NCBI RefSeq assembly: GCF_004786095.1
Contig: NZ_RHPJ01000001.1
Span: forward strand, 992,001 to 1,056,000
Source of the DNA: Serinibacter arcticus
GTDB taxonomy: Bacteria > Actinomycetota > Actinomycetes > Actinomycetales > Beutenbergiaceae
Reading direction: 5' to 3'
Length of the DNA stretch: 64,000 nucleotides
Part shown: one piece after another, positions 9,134 to 19,119 of the stretch
Numbering within the stretch: position 1 is the first letter of the stretch
Layout: each line of letters starts with the position of its first letter
Notes under the pieces: model-generated
What the model saw: the letters and a program-made list of their open reading frames with translations, nothing else
Told to the model about the DNA's origin: nothing
Database searches by the model: none
Program-made: the position numbers and the translations under genes

Positions 9134-9712
9134 GTGCTGCTCTCCGACCGTGACATCGCCGCCGAGCTCGAGTCCGGACGCGTCCGGCTGGACCCGTTCG
9201 ACCCCGCGATGATCCAGCCCAGCTCGGTCGACGTGCGCCTCGACCGGTTCTTCCGGCTCTTCGACAACCACAAGTACCCGGTCATCGACCCCGCCCAGGA
9301 CCAGAGCGACCTCACGCGCCTGGTCGAGGTCGCCCCCGACGAGGCCTTCGTGCTGCACCCGGGCGAGTTCGTCCTCGGTGCCACGCACGAGCTCGTGACG
9401 CTGCCCGACGACGTCGCGGCCCGCCTGGAGGGCAAGTCCTCCCTCGGCCGCCTCGGACTGCTGACCCACTCCACCGCGGGCTTCATCGACCCCGGCTTCA
9501 CGGGCCACGTGACGCTCGAGCTCTCCAACGTCGCGACGCTGCCCATCACCCTGTGGCCGGGCATGAAGATCGGCCAGCTCTGCTTCTTCCGCCTCTCCAG
9601 CCCCGCCCTGCACCCGTACGGCAGCGGCGCGAGCGGCTCGCGCTACCAGGGTCAGCGCGGCCCGACGGCGTCCCGCTCGCACCTCGGCTTCCACCGCACG
9701 CACGTGGAGTAG
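9134..9712 (+). CDS. dcd: dCTP deaminase (dUMP-forming type)
   Basis: 192 residues, close to the bifunctional dCTP deaminase/dUTPase of mycobacteria, which makes dUMP directly from dCTP for thymidylate synthesis. The active-site region [20 protein letters not shown] is intact, with the catalytic Glu in the following VTLELSN strand; the C-terminal [18 protein letters not shown] tail that closes over the nucleotide is also present. GTG 9134 is the start expected for the family (MLLSDRDI). The next gene begins 2 bases after the stop, so the two are probably cotranscribed. Confidence 0.95.
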   Translation: MLLSDRDIAAELESGRVRLDPFDPAMIQPSSVDVRLDRFFRLFDNHKYPVIDPAQDQSDLTRLVEVAPDEAFVLHPGEFVLGATHELVTLPDDVAARLEGKSSLGRLGLLTHSTAGFIDPGFTGHVTLELSNVATLPITLWPGMKIGQLCFFRLSSPALHPYGSGASGSRYQGQRGPTASRSHLGFHRTHVE

Positions 9713-9714
9713 CG

Positions 9715-10683
9715 GTGGTCGGCGACCACGACGAGACCGACCCGGCCCAGCCCCACCTCCCCCGCCTGGCCCCCGCCGTCGCGGCGCACCACCACCTGCT
9801 CCTGCTCGCGGCGGACGTCGAACCGGACGAGGTCGAGGCGCTCGTGGTCTCGCTCGTCGTCGGCGCCCGCTGGACCACGCCCGCCTCCGGCACGCTGCCC
9901 GGCGTGCTGGACCTGCTGCCCGACGCCGACCGCCACTCGCGCGCGACGCTCACCGGCCCGTGGGGGGCGGCGGCCACGCGTGGACCGCTGGGCCTGCCGG
10001 ACTGGGTCGAGACGATCTTCGTGATCGACGTCGACGCCGAGCGATCCGGCCCCGCGCCGACCCTCGCCGGGGGTTACGGACCGCTCCTGGACGCGTTCGG
10101 CCCCGAGCACCCCGAGGGCCTGGAGCGCCAGGTGCTCGACGTCGCGCACGCGTGCGCCCGACGGCTCGCGGGTGCCCTGCGCGTGACGACCGGCGTGCTG
10201 GTCGAACCGGACCCGGGCTCCGCCGTCGACCTGGCCGTGCACGCCCCCACCTGGCTCGAGCCCGACACGCTCGCCCACGTGCTCGAGGCGGCCCTGCCCG
10301 GGCTGGTCCTCCTGCCCGGCGCCGACGCCGTCGCGCACCACGGCCACCACCTGGACGGCTACGGCGCCACCTGGCACCACCGGGGGGCGGACGAGCTCGC
10401 CGAGGGCGCCGACCACGTCGTCGTCGAGGTCGAGGCCGTCGAGGTCCTCCCGCCCGCGCTGCGGACGGCCGCGTGGACCAGCGCCGGGGTCCTCACCTAC
10501 GCGCTGCGCTGGATCGACGGCGATCGCACACCCACCTCGCGGGGCGGGCTGCGCCGTCGCGACGACGCGAGGGCCTCGATCGAACGCGCGGCGGTCGCGC
10601 TGCACGGCGCCGTGGGCGGGGAGATCCTCGACGAGGACGGCTTCCTGGTCGCGCCGGACCAGCTGGCCGACCACGCGCGCTGA
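9715..10683 (+). CDS. Conserved-type protein of unknown function, coupled to dcd
   Basis: 322 residues, no family recognised. It is soluble, acidic, and rich in His, Asp and Ala, without signal peptide or obvious motif. The first third has alternating hydrophobic/acidic strands (HHHLLLLAADVEPDEVEALVV), the middle contains VETIFVIDVDAE, and Trp-His pairs recur (TWHHRG). GTG 9715 is chosen because GGAG of the dcd 3' end lies 9 bases before it and the spacing (2 bases after dcd TAG) implies translational coupling; longer in-frame starts lie inside dcd. It converges on the propeller gene at 10733. GC3 is high throughout, so it is coding. Confidence 0.7.
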   Translation: MVGDHDETDPAQPHLPRLAPAVAAHHHLLLLAADVEPDEVEALVVSLVVGARWTTPASGTLPGVLDLLPDADRHSRATLTGPWGAAATRGPLGLPDWVETIFVIDVDAERSGPAPTLAGGYGPLLDAFGPEHPEGLERQVLDVAHACARRLAGALRVTTGVLVEPDPGSAVDLAVHAPTWLEPDTLAHVLEAALPGLVLLPGADAVAHHGHHLDGYGATWHHRGADELAEGADHVVVEVEAVEVLPPALRTAAWTSAGVLTYALRWIDGDRTPTSRGGLRRRDDARASIERAAVALHGAVGGEILDEDGFLVAPDQLADHAR

Positions 10684-10732
10684 GGTCCGCGCCACTCATC
10701 GCCCGTCGCCAGTCGCCGCGCCGAGATCGGCA

Positions 10733-12574
10733 CTACGGCAGCTCGACGCGCTGCATCGCGTCGAAACCTGACGTGATGATGCCGCCGTCGACGATCGCCA
10801 CGACGTCGGAGTCCGTGGCCAGCCCGCCGACGACGGAGCCGTCCGCGAGGTCCAGGACCGTCCACCGGCGTCGGTCGACCTCGACCAGCACGCGGCGGTC
10901 GGTCACGACGACGTTCGAGTACTGCCGCGAGGGCAGCTCCACCGACCACGTCACCCCGAGCGTCACCGGGTCCAGGAGGGAGACCGTCGCGACGGTCGTC
11001 TCGTCGTAGTCCTCGCGATCCTCCTCGACGATCGCGACCGGCGATCCCACGGGGCCGTCGACGCGCGGGGAGCCCTCGATCTCCGGCAGCACGGGGCCCG
11101 TCCGTCCGGTGCGGGCGTCGACGAGGCGGTTGTCCACCCGGTAGTCCTCCTCGAGCGAGACGTAGTCGCTCGCCAGTGTCACCGGTGCGCGTCGCAGGTA
11201 TCCCAGCCCGAGGGAGAGGTCCTCGTCCGACCACAGCAGCTCGCCCGAGGCGGTGCGCCCCTCGGCCTCGCGTGTGCCCTCGTTGTCGCAGGTGAACACG
11301 TCACCGACGACCGAACCCGCCCAGCAGGCGGTCGCCAGGGTCACCCCGGTGGCGTCCATCGAGACGACGGCCTGGGAACCGGACAGGAGCGCGCCGTCGC
11401 CGACCGGGGCGAGGACGGCGCTGTAGAGGAGCTCCCAGCCCTCGTCGCGCTGCTGCAGGAGCTGCTCGCGGACCGAGCCGGGCAGGTCGGCCGACGGCAC
11501 GGTCCACCGCGGTGCGCCGTCGGGGCCGTACCACCGCAGCGCGGTCGAGCCGACCTCGGGGTCCACGGCGTCGAGCGTGACCACACCGTCCGCCGTCACG
11601 GCGATCAGCTCGATCGGTGCCGAGACCGGCCAGCGGCGCACCTCCTCTCCCGTGGCCACGTTCAGCGTGACGATGACGGGCGAGGAGTCGTCGACGCCGG
11701 AGCACGCCACGAGGTCGCTGCCGCGCCCGAGCGCACCGGGAACGGCGGCACACCTCGGACGCTCCAGCGTCAGGAGGTCGCGCGCGGCGCCGTCGACCAG
11801 ATCGACCACCCGGATCTTCGCGGGTCCGTCCTCGTCGTTCGGGTCGGCGGAGAACCGTCCCAGGAGCCGGTCGCCGACGGCGATGGCGCTGCCGAGGCCC
11901 GTGGCCAACGCGCTCGCCCCGGAGAGGTCGTCGCGCATCAGGCGGGCGTCGCGATCGAGACCGTAGGTCCACAGGACGCTGCTCGTGTCCGGCTCGACCG
12001 GCACCGTGGTGGACTGCGGGTCGCTGCCCGCGCCGTCACCCGTCGCGTTGACACCGACGACGACCGCCACGGTCACGACGGCAGCCGCCGTCCCGGCCAG
12101 ACGCCACGGGGTCCAGCCGGTCCGCGTCGGGGGCGCGGTCGCCGGTGTCGAGGACGAACCCTGGCGCGGGTTGCTGCCCGACCCGCGCGCCGCCGTCGGC
12201 GTGCGCCGCTTGGCCTTCTTGCGCGGCTTCCGCGCCGGGCGCGGGGGCGTCGTCGGGGCCTTCGCCCCCGCGCTCGCCGCGGCGGGCTGCGGGTCCCGCG
12301 AGATCGCGCCCGACGCCGAGGGCGGGGTCCCGTAGGCGGACGGACCCGTCGGGCCGCGCCAACCCCGCTGGCGCACGGGCGGCGGCGGGGGCGTGGCGGG
12401 CTGCGTCGGTGGGGGCGGCGGAGTCGCGCCACCCGGGGGATCGGCGGGATCAGCGGGATCCGTCGCGGCGGGATCACCCGGGTCGCGCTGCTGCGGATCG
12501 GTCAGGAACGACCCGAACCCGCCCGTGAAGTCGTAGGACGGCGGGAGCTCGACGTCGTCATCCGGGTCCGGCAT
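10733..12574 (-). CDS. Membrane-anchored PQQ-like beta-propeller protein (paralogue 1)
   Basis: 613 residues in three parts: a cytoplasmic Pro/Ala/Arg-rich disordered N-terminus (1-150), one membrane helix (about 153-175, TAAAVVTVAVVVGV), and an extracytoplasmic region of roughly 430 residues with repeated strand-Trp/Asp-Gly patterns typical of PQQ-like/WD40-like propellers. The start MPDPDDDVELPPSYDF is nearly identical to that of the next gene upstream, and both end in RVELP, so they are a tandem duplication. Four Cys in the propeller (e.g. RPRCAAV, LVACSG, TACWAG, FTCDN) are conserved between the paralogues and may form disulfides. Ligand and role are unknown; envelope sensing or scaffolding is a guess. 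Confidence 0.7.
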   Translation of the reverse strand: MPDPDDDVELPPSYDFTGGFGSFLTDPQQRDPGDPAATDPADPADPPGGATPPPPPTQPATPPPPPVRQRGWRGPTGPSAYGTPPSASGAISRDPQPAAASAGAKAPTTPPRPARKPRKKAKRRTPTAARGSGSNPRQGSSSTPATAPPTRTGWTPWRLAGTAAAVVTVAVVVGVNATGDGAGSDPQSTTVPVEPDTSSVLWTYGLDRDARLMRDDLSGASALATGLGSAIAVGDRLLGRFSADPNDEDGPAKIRVVDLVDGAARDLLTLERPRCAAVPGALGRGSDLVACSGVDDSSPVIVTLNVATGEEVRRWPVSAPIELIAVTADGVVTLDAVDPEVGSTALRWYGPDGAPRWTVPSADLPGSVREQLLQQRDEGWELLYSAVLAPVGDGALLSGSQAVVSMDATGVTLATACWAGSVVGDVFTCDNEGTREAEGRTASGELLWSDEDLSLGLGYLRRAPVTLASDYVSLEEDYRVDNRLVDARTGRTGPVLPEIEGSPRVDGPVGSPVAIVEEDREDYDETTVATVSLLDPVTLGVTWSVELPSRQYSNVVVTDRRVLVEVDRRRWTVLDLADGSVVGGLATDSDVVAIVDGGIITSGFDAMQRVELP

Positions 12575-12614
12575 CCACCGAGCCTAGTTCGACAGCCCCG
12601 CGGTCACCCGGCGG

Positions 12615-14372
12615 TCACGGCAGCTCGACGCGACGGAGCTCCCGGTAGTCCTCGATCAGGACCCCGCCGTCGACCACCGCGACGACCCTGCCCTCGTCCT
12701 CCAGACCGCCGACGACGGAGCCGGTGGTGGCGTCCAGCACCGTCCAGCGGCCGTAGTCGACCTCGACCAGCACCCGCTCCCCCGCGACGAGCACGGTGGG
12801 GTACTGCCTGGACTCGAGCTCGGTCGTCCACGCCGCGTCGAGCGTGGCGGGATCCATCGTCGTCAGGGTCACGACGGTCGGGTCGTCGTAGTCGTCCTGC
12901 TCCTCCTCCTGGTAGAGGACGGGGTGCTCGGGCGACCCGGCGAGCTGCAGGTAGTCCTCGCCGAGCTCCAGCGCCGCGCCCTGCCGCCCGGTGGCCGGGT
13001 CGACGAGTCCGTACGCGCGCGACGGCGAGAGGTAGTCCACGTAGAGGAGCGCCGGGGAGCGCTCGTACAGGCCGGTCCGCAGCGAGACGTCGTCGAGGGA
13101 CCACAGCGTCTCGCCCGACGCCGAGACCCCCTCGATCATCGAGGTCTCCGCGTCCTCGCACACGTAGCTCTCGGCCAGGACCATCCCCGACCAGCACTGG
13201 CGCGTGCGCAGGACGCCCGTCTCGTCCACCGCGACCAGGGAGCTGGCCGACGTGAGGAGAGCGCCGTCGCCGAGTGCGACCAGGTCGGTGGAGTACCCCA
13301 GCTCGTACCCGTCGTCGTTGTCGTAGACGATGTCCTCGCGCAGCTCCGCGGGCAGGTCCGCCAGCGGCTCGCTCCAGCGTCGGTCGCCGTCGGCGGTGTA
13401 CCAGCGGATCACGCCGTCCCCCGTGGCGGGGTCGATCGCGTCGAGCGTGACGACGCCGGACGAGGTCGCCGCGACGAGCGCGACGGGCTCGGGAATCTCG
13501 AACCGGCGGACCTCCTCGCCGCTCGCGACGTCGAAGGTGACGAGCACCTGCTCGTCGTCGAGGCCGCCGCCGCACGTCAGCAGGCTCGGCTCGGCGCCGC
13601 CGGGCTCCGGCACGACGGCGCAGCGCGGCCTGTCCATCCGGGCGAGGTCGACGGGGGTGCCGTCTCCCAGCGAGTACGCCCGCACGGCCGTCGGCTCCGC
13701 CTCGTCGTAGGGGTCGCCCGAGAACCGGCCGACCACCGTGTCGCCGATCACGACCATGCTGCCGTTCGGGTCGCCGTAGACGCGGGAACCGTTCAGCGCG
13801 TCGTCGTGCAGCCGCTCGTCGAGCTGCGCCGACCAGAGCTGGTCGGTCGAGTCCGGCTCGGTCTGCACGGGGCTGGTGGAGGAGGAGTCGTCGGACGAGC
13901 CCCCGACCGACCCCAGCACGGCACCGACGACAGCGACCACCACGACGGCCACGACCACGCCGACGACCGCGAAGCCCGCGCGTCCCGACGACGGCTTGGC
14001 CGAGCCGGGGGTCGGGGCGAAGGGTGAGGTCGACGACGGCGAGGAGTACGCCGAGGAGTAGGGCGTGCGGACGGTCGGGGGCTGGGACGGGGGCGCCCCA
14101 GGAGCCGTGCCGTAGGACGCCGGGCCGTAGCCCGTCTGGCCGTAGCCGGTCTGCCCGTAGCCCGGCTGGCCGTAGCCGCTCTGCCCGGACGGCGGCGTCG
14201 GCGGCGGCACGGGCGACCCCGGCTGCACGGCGGGCGCGGCCGGCGGCACGGGATCGGCGGGAGCGGCGGGGGCGGGGGCGGGGGCGGCACCGGGCTGCTC
14301 GTCGAAACCCGTCAGACCGCCGGAGAAGTCGTAGGTGGGCGGGAGCTCGACGTCGTCATCCGGATCTGGCAC
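12615..14372 (-). CDS. Membrane-anchored PQQ-like beta-propeller protein (paralogue 2)
   Basis: 585 residues with the same plan as its downstream paralogue: the N-terminal tag MPDPDDDVELPPTYDF, a Pro-rich cytoplasmic region that here contains GYGQ-type repeats (about residues 65-85), one membrane helix at about 129-155 (VVGVVVAVVVVAVVGAVLG), and a C-terminal propeller-like domain ending RRVELP. Cys positions RPRCAVV, LLTCGG, RQCWSG and YVCEDA line up with those in the other copy. Only 40 bp separate the two genes, and both run leftward, so they are probably one operon. The N-in, C-out topology resembles the extracellular sensor half of actinobacterial membrane kinases, but no kinase is present. 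Confidence 0.7.
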   Translation of the reverse strand: MPDPDDDVELPPTYDFSGGLTGFDEQPGAAPAPAPAAPADPVPPAAPAVQPGSPVPPPTPPSGQSGYGQPGYGQTGYGQTGYGPASYGTAPGAPPSQPPTVRTPYSSAYSSPSSTSPFAPTPGSAKPSSGRAGFAVVGVVVAVVVVAVVGAVLGSVGGSSDDSSSTSPVQTEPDSTDQLWSAQLDERLHDDALNGSRVYGDPNGSMVVIGDTVVGRFSGDPYDEAEPTAVRAYSLGDGTPVDLARMDRPRCAVVPEPGGAEPSLLTCGGGLDDEQVLVTFDVASGEEVRRFEIPEPVALVAATSSGVVTLDAIDPATGDGVIRWYTADGDRRWSEPLADLPAELREDIVYDNDDGYELGYSTDLVALGDGALLTSASSLVAVDETGVLRTRQCWSGMVLAESYVCEDAETSMIEGVSASGETLWSLDDVSLRTGLYERSPALLYVDYLSPSRAYGLVDPATGRQGAALELGEDYLQLAGSPEHPVLYQEEEQDDYDDPTVVTLTTMDPATLDAAWTTELESRQYPTVLVAGERVLVEVDYGRWTVLDATTGSVVGGLEDEGRVVAVVDGGVLIEDYRELRRVELP

Positions 14373-14415
14373 GGCACGAGACTACGACCGCGCGCACCGC
14401 CCGCGGGGGAACGAC

Positions 14416-15303
14416 TCAGCGCTCCAGCGCCGCCGCGACGTGCCCCGCGACCAGCGGATCGGCCAGGTAGTACTCGATCGCGTGCCGACCGTCGTCGGGG
14501 TTGACCACGCCCGCCTCCTCGTCCACCGTCCCGACGGGGAGCAGTGTGCCGTCGACCCCGCCGGCCGTGACGGCGTCGCGCGGGTCCCGGACGTTGACCC
14601 AGGAGCCGACCGCGGCGGGCAGCCGACGCGTCTCCAGCCGGTCCAGCGCGCGGATCACCGGCGGCCACCCGAGCGGGGCGCCCATCGTGAGCAGGAGCGG
14701 GACGTCCCAGGAGCGTGCCGCGGGGTGGGAGCGCAGCACGCGGTAGGCGATGAGGGCCCCGAGCGAGTGCCCGAGCACGATCACCGGGCCGCTCGCGGGC
14801 GCGGCATGCGCGACGCCGTCGTCGATCATCTGGCGCAACCGCGCATCGGTGAGGTAGCCGAAGCACTCGCGCGCCACGAACGCGACGGTGGCACCGGACA
14901 TGCCGGGCACGTAGGCGTCGACGGCGGCGAGCACCGTGCGCACGCGGCCCCAGTCCCCCTCGCGTGCGCCGGCGTCGGCGGGGTCCGTGACCCGGTCGAG
15001 CTGCTCCGGCGTGAAGGCGAGCTCCGCGGCGACGGCGCGCACCACCTCCGCCACGAACTCCCGCTCGTCGCGCGGCAGGTCCCCGCGCAGCGAGACCCGC
15101 TCGGCCTCGGCGCGCGCGACACCGCCGACCAGGTGGGAGAGGTTGCCGCCGTACCAGGGCAGGCGCACGTCCTCGTCGGCGAACGGGACCTCGAGACCGG
15201 CGGCCTCGAACCCGCCCCGCAGCGCCACGAGCCACTGCTCCTTCATCTCGACCGGACCGAACAGCGGGCGGCTCCGCCCGTGCACCAGCAGGATCCCGAC
15301 CAT
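14416..15303 (-). CDS. Alpha/beta-hydrolase family protein
   Basis: 295 residues. It begins MVGILLVHGRS (oxyanion-hole HG motif) and carries the nucleophile elbow GHSLGA near residue 177 after a VIVLGHS strand, both standard for alpha/beta hydrolases; the C-terminal DGRHAIEYYL would supply the catalytic His. No signal peptide, so a cytoplasmic esterase or lipase-like activity is likely. ATG 15303 follows GAAGGAGCG; open frame upstream runs into the mrpA promoter and was not used. The substrate is unknown. Divergent from mrpA. Confidence 0.75.
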   Translation of the reverse strand: MVGILLVHGRSRPLFGPVEMKEQWLVALRGGFEAAGLEVPFADEDVRLPWYGGNLSHLVGGVARAEAERVSLRGDLPRDEREFVAEVVRAVAAELAFTPEQLDRVTDPADAGAREGDWGRVRTVLAAVDAYVPGMSGATVAFVARECFGYLTDARLRQMIDDGVAHAAPASGPVIVLGHSLGALIAYRVLRSHPAARSWDVPLLLTMGAPLGWPPVIRALDRLETRRLPAAVGSWVNVRDPRDAVTAGGVDGTLLPVGTVDEEAGVVNPDDGRHAIEYYLADPLVAGHVAAALER

Positions 15304-15445
15304 CGCTCCGCTCCTTCGCGCCCGACTCTTGGTCGATCCATGGTGCCACGGCCGATCCGCTTTGGCCTCCCTTTGGGCTGGCTTTGAGGTCCGCCAGGTA
15401 GAGTAGGGAACTGCTCCCCGCCGCCTTCGACAAGACGGGACCGCG

Positions 15446-18400
15446 ATGCTCCAGATCCTCCTGCTGCACGTCGCGGCAGCCGTGATCGCCCCCGTCCTGC
15501 TCAACCGCTTCGGCCGGCGCATGTTCGCCGTCCTCGGCCTGGCTCCCGCGAGCGCCGCCGTCTGGGCGCTCACCAAGACCGGCGAGGTCATGGCGGGCAA
15601 CCAGGTCGTGGAGACCTACACGTGGGTGCCCGAGCTGGACCTGTCGATCACGTTCCGCCTCGACACCCTCTCCTGGTTCATGGTGCTGATCGTGGGCACC
15701 GTGGGCGCACTCGTGCTGGCCTACTGCGCCTGGTACTTCGCTGCCGCGGCGAGCGGCAAGGGCCGCTTCGGCGGCGTCTTCGTCGCGTTCGCCGGCGCGA
15801 TGCTCGGCCTCGTGGCCACCGACTCCACGCTCATGCTCTACCTGTTCTGGGAGCTGACCACGGTCTTCTCCTACCTGCTCATCGGCCACTACAGCGACCG
15901 CAAGGTCTCGCGCAGAGCGGCCATGCAGGCGATCATCGTGACGACCTTCGGCGGCCTGGTGATGCTGGGCGGCATCATCGTGCTCGGCCAGGTCGACGGC
16001 GGGTCGTACTCGCTGCACGAGCTGGTCACCGCCACCCCGGAGATGACGACGCTGACGTCCGTCGCGATCATCTGCGTGCTCGTCGGCGCCGTCAGCAAGT
16101 CGGCCCTCATCCCGTTCCACTTCTGGCTCCCGGCCGCGATGGCCGCGCCGACGCCGGTCAGCGCCTACCTGCACGCCGCCGCCATGGTGAAGGCGGGCGT
16201 CTACCTCGTCGCGCGCCTGGCGCCCGGCTTCTCGACCTGGGCCTCCTGGGAGTGGCCGCTGCTGGTGCTGGCGAGCGGCACGATGCTCATCGGCGGCTAC
16301 CGAGCGATGCGCCAGTGGGACCTCAAGCTCGTGCTCGCCTACGGCACCGTCAGCCAGCTCGGCCTCCTGATCATGCTCGTCGGCCAGAGCGACCGCGCCG
16401 TCGCGCTCGCCGGCGTCGCGATGATCGGCAGCCACGCGATGTTCAAGGCGACGCTGTTCCTCACGGTCGGCATCGTCGACGCCGCGGCCGGCACGCGCGA
16501 CATCCACCAGCTCTCCAACCTCAGGCGCTCGATGCCGTTCCTCTCGGTCGTCGCGGCGCTCGCGATCGCCTCGATGATCGGGATCGCACCGCTCGCGGGC
16601 TACGTCGCCAAGGAGGCGGCGCTCGAGGGGCTCGTGCACGACGGCAGCCCGCGCAGCATCGCGCTCCTGGTGGTCCTGGTGCTGGGGTCGATCCTCACCG
16701 TGGCCTACGGCCTGCGGTTCTGGTGGGGCGCGTTCGCGGCCAAGGACGGCCTCGAGGACACGCCCACCGACCGCGAGGCCTGGCAGATGTTCATCTCGCC
16801 GACGGTCCTCGCCGTCGCCGGGCTCGCCGCCGGGCTCGTGCCCGCGCTCGGTGAGCGCCTGCTGGCGCCGTACGCCGCCACCTACCCCGAGGGCGAGGAG
16901 GGTCACCTCACGCTGTGGGGTGGGTTCGGCCTGCCGCTGCTGCTGACCGTGATCATCCTCGTCGGCGGAGCCGCGCTCTTCTGGTGGCGCGGCCGGGACT
17001 CCGGGCTGCAGCGCCGCGAGAGCTTCGCGTTCGACGCCGAGGACCTCTACCGCCGCTTCATGCGCCGCCTCGACCGCGGCGCCGGCTTCACCACGTCGCT
17101 CACCCAGCGCGGTTCGCTGCCGTTCTACCTGGCCGTCATCCTGCTCGTCGCCGTGCTGGCCGCGTCGACCGCGATGCTGACGTCCGAGAACACGTTCGGC
17201 CCCGTGCGGCTGTGGGACTCCCCCGCCCAGCTCGCCGTCGGCATCGTCATCGTGGTCGGTGCCGTCGGCGCCGCCCGCGCCCGCCGCCGCCTCAAGGCGA
17301 TCCTGCTGATGGGCATCTCCGGCTACGGCATCGCGCTCATGTACGAGCTGCACGGCGCTCCCGACCTCGCGGTCACGCAGGTGCTGGTCGAGACCGTCAC
17401 GCTGCTCGTCTTCGTGCTCGTGCTGCGCCGCCTGCCGGCCTACTTCTCCAACCGCCCCCTCGCCGACAGCCGGTGGCTGCGGGCCGCGCTCGGCGCCGCC
17501 GTCGGCGCGACCGTGAGCCTGCTCGCGCTGATCGCGGCGAACTCGCGCACCGCGACCCCGGTCTCGGTGAACTTCCCGCAGGAGGCCTACGACTACGGCT
17601 ACGGCCGCAACATCGTCAACGTCACCCTGGTCGACATCCGCGCGTGGGACACGATGGGCGAGATCTCGGTCCTCCTCGTGGCCGCCACCGGCGTCGCGTC
17701 GCTCGTCTTCCTCCGCGTGCGCACGGCCAGGGTCGAGCGCGCGTCCGACCTGCAGGGCAAGAAGCTCGGCGGCATCTGGACCGACGGCGCGGCCGGTGAC
17801 GACAACCTCGTCCGCCTGCAGGTGCGCGGCGTCGCCGGGCCCGACGGCGCGGCGACCTCCTCCGGGTCCGTGACGTCCACGGCGTCCACGGCGTCGGGCG
17901 ACGGCGCTGCCTCCGGCGACGCCACCGCCGACCAGCCGGGGGCGCTCGAGCGCTGGACGGACTCCGCCGTCGGCGCGATGCGCAACCAGCGCTGGCTCTC
18001 GGCCGGCGCGACGCTCGCACCGCAGCGCCGCTCGGTGATCCTCGAGATCGCCACGCGACTGCTGTTCCACACGATGGTCGTGTTCTCGCTGTTCCTGCTG
18101 TTCTCGGGCCACAACGCACCCGGCGGCGGGTTCGCCGGCGGCCTCATCGCGGGCATCGCGCTCGTGCTGCGCTACCTCGCCGGCGGCCGGTACGAGCTGG
18201 GCGAGGCCGCGCCGGTCAACGCGGGCCTCCTGCTGGGCTCCGGCCTGTTCCTCTCGGCCGGTGCCGGCGTCGTCCCGATGTTCTTCGGCGGCACGGTGCT
18301 GGAGTCCGCGGTCATCGAGTTCACCGCGGGCCCGCTGGGCGAGATCAAGTTCGTCACCACGCTGTTCTTCGACATCGGCGTCTACCTGGTCGTCATCGGG

Positions 18401-18634
18401 CTGGTGCTGGACGTGCTGCGCACGCTCGGCGCCGAGATCGACCGCCAGGGCGAGGCCGAGGGCTACGTCGCCCGCGAGATCGCGCACGACGAGGCCGATC
18501 TGGACGACTCCGGCAGCGTGCTCGCCGGGGCGGGCTACGAGCTCGAGGACCCGCGCGAACCGGAACCGAGGGCCGACGGCAGCACGACCACCGGCAGCAG
18601 CTCCACCGAGACCGAGCAGGGAGGACCGCGATGA
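15446..18634 (+). CDS. mrpA: Mrp Na+/H+ antiporter subunit A fused to subunit B
   Basis: 1062 residues, the largest subunit of the multisubunit Mrp antiporter that expels Na+ (and other cations) for protons and supports alkali and salt tolerance. Residues 1 to about 480 are a NuoL/MrpA proton-channel domain ([31 protein letters not shown] with the conserved Lys); about 600-760 form the MrpA C-terminal and MbhE-like part; about 860-1000 are an MnhB domain ([27 protein letters not shown]). The missing separate mrpB gene is explained by this fusion, usual in actinobacteria. A low-complexity acidic linker (about 795-840) separates the domains. It overlaps mrpC by 4 bases. Confidence 0.94.
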   Translation: MLQILLLHVAAAVIAPVLLNRFGRRMFAVLGLAPASAAVWALTKTGEVMAGNQVVETYTWVPELDLSITFRLDTLSWFMVLIVGTVGALVLAYCAWYFAAAASGKGRFGGVFVAFAGAMLGLVATDSTLMLYLFWELTTVFSYLLIGHYSDRKVSRRAAMQAIIVTTFGGLVMLGGIIVLGQVDGGSYSLHELVTATPEMTTLTSVAIICVLVGAVSKSALIPFHFWLPAAMAAPTPVSAYLHAAAMVKAGVYLVARLAPGFSTWASWEWPLLVLASGTMLIGGYRAMRQWDLKLVLAYGTVSQLGLLIMLVGQSDRAVALAGVAMIGSHAMFKATLFLTVGIVDAAAGTRDIHQLSNLRRSMPFLSVVAALAIASMIGIAPLAGYVAKEAALEGLVHDGSPRSIALLVVLVLGSILTVAYGLRFWWGAFAAKDGLEDTPTDREAWQMFISPTVLAVAGLAAGLVPALGERLLAPYAATYPEGEEGHLTLWGGFGLPLLLTVIILVGGAALFWWRGRDSGLQRRESFAFDAEDLYRRFMRRLDRGAGFTTSLTQRGSLPFYLAVILLVAVLAASTAMLTSENTFGPVRLWDSPAQLAVGIVIVVGAVGAARARRRLKAILLMGISGYGIALMYELHGAPDLAVTQVLVETVTLLVFVLVLRRLPAYFSNRPLADSRWLRAALGAAVGATVSLLALIAANSRTATPVSVNFPQEAYDYGYGRNIVNVTLVDIRAWDTMGEISVLLVAATGVASLVFLRVRTARVERASDLQGKKLGGIWTDGAAGDDNLVRLQVRGVAGPDGAATSSGSVTSTASTASGDGAASGDATADQPGALERWTDSAVGAMRNQRWLSAGATLAPQRRSVILEIATRLLFHTMVVFSLFLLFSGHNAPGGGFAGGLIAGIALVLRYLAGGRYELGEAAPVNAGLLLGSGLFLSAGAGVVPMFFGGTVLESAVIEFTAGPLGEIKFVTTLFFDIGVYLVVIGLVLDVLRTLGAEIDRQGEAEGYVAREIAHDEADLDDSGSVLAGAGYELEDPREPEPRADGSTTTGSSSTETEQGGPR

Positions 18635-19119
18635 TCGTCTCCGACAACACCCCGAGCATGGTCCTCGTCGTGGTCATGGGCGCCCTGATCGCCACGGGCG
18701 TCTACCTGCTCCTGGAGCGCAGCCTCACGCGCGTGCTCATCGGCGTCGCCCTCGTCGGCAACGGCGTCAACCTGCTCATCCTCATCGCGGGTGGCGCCGC
18801 CGGCGCCCCGCCGCTGATCGGGTCGAGCGACGAGGCGATGAGCGACCCGCTGCCCCAGGCGCTGGTCCTCACCGCGATCGTCATCACGCTCGGGTTCACC
18901 GCGTTCATCCTCGCGATGGCCTACCGGTCCTGGCAGCTGCACGGCCACGACGAGGTGCAGGACGACGTCGAGGACCGCCGCATCGCGCGTCGCGCCGAGC
19001 AGGGCGAGCTGGACACGCGTTCCGACGAGGCGACCGCGAACGCGGCCCTCGAGGCCGCCCAGGTCCGTGACGAGACCGAGGACGTGCCCGACGCGACCTC
19101 GAAGGAGGGCCACCGATGA
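18631..19119 (+). CDS. mrpC: Mrp antiporter subunit C
   Basis: 162 residues, NuoK/MnhC type with three membrane helices in the first 110 residues: [37 protein letters not shown] and [20 protein letters not shown]. The GNGVNLLIL stretch is a family hallmark, equivalent to the NuoK glutamate helix. A charged C-terminal tail of about 50 residues is longer than in many homologues. ATGA overlaps at both ends (mrpA and mrpD) show tight translational coupling within the operon. Confidence 0.93.
   Translation: MIVSDNTPSMVLVVVMGALIATGVYLLLERSLTRVLIGVALVGNGVNLLILIAGGAAGAPPLIGSSDEAMSDPLPQALVLTAIVITLGFTAFILAMAYRSWQLHGHDEVQDDVEDRRIARRAEQGELDTRSDEATANAALEAAQVRDETEDVPDATSKEGHR

Noticed and set aside
14312-18487. 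A 1391-codon open frame antisense to mrpA and the alpha/beta hydrolase region
   Set aside because: It is a shadow of the GC-rich mrpA coding frame: His/Asp/Glu/Arg-rich composition, no domain, and it crosses two genes and a promoter.
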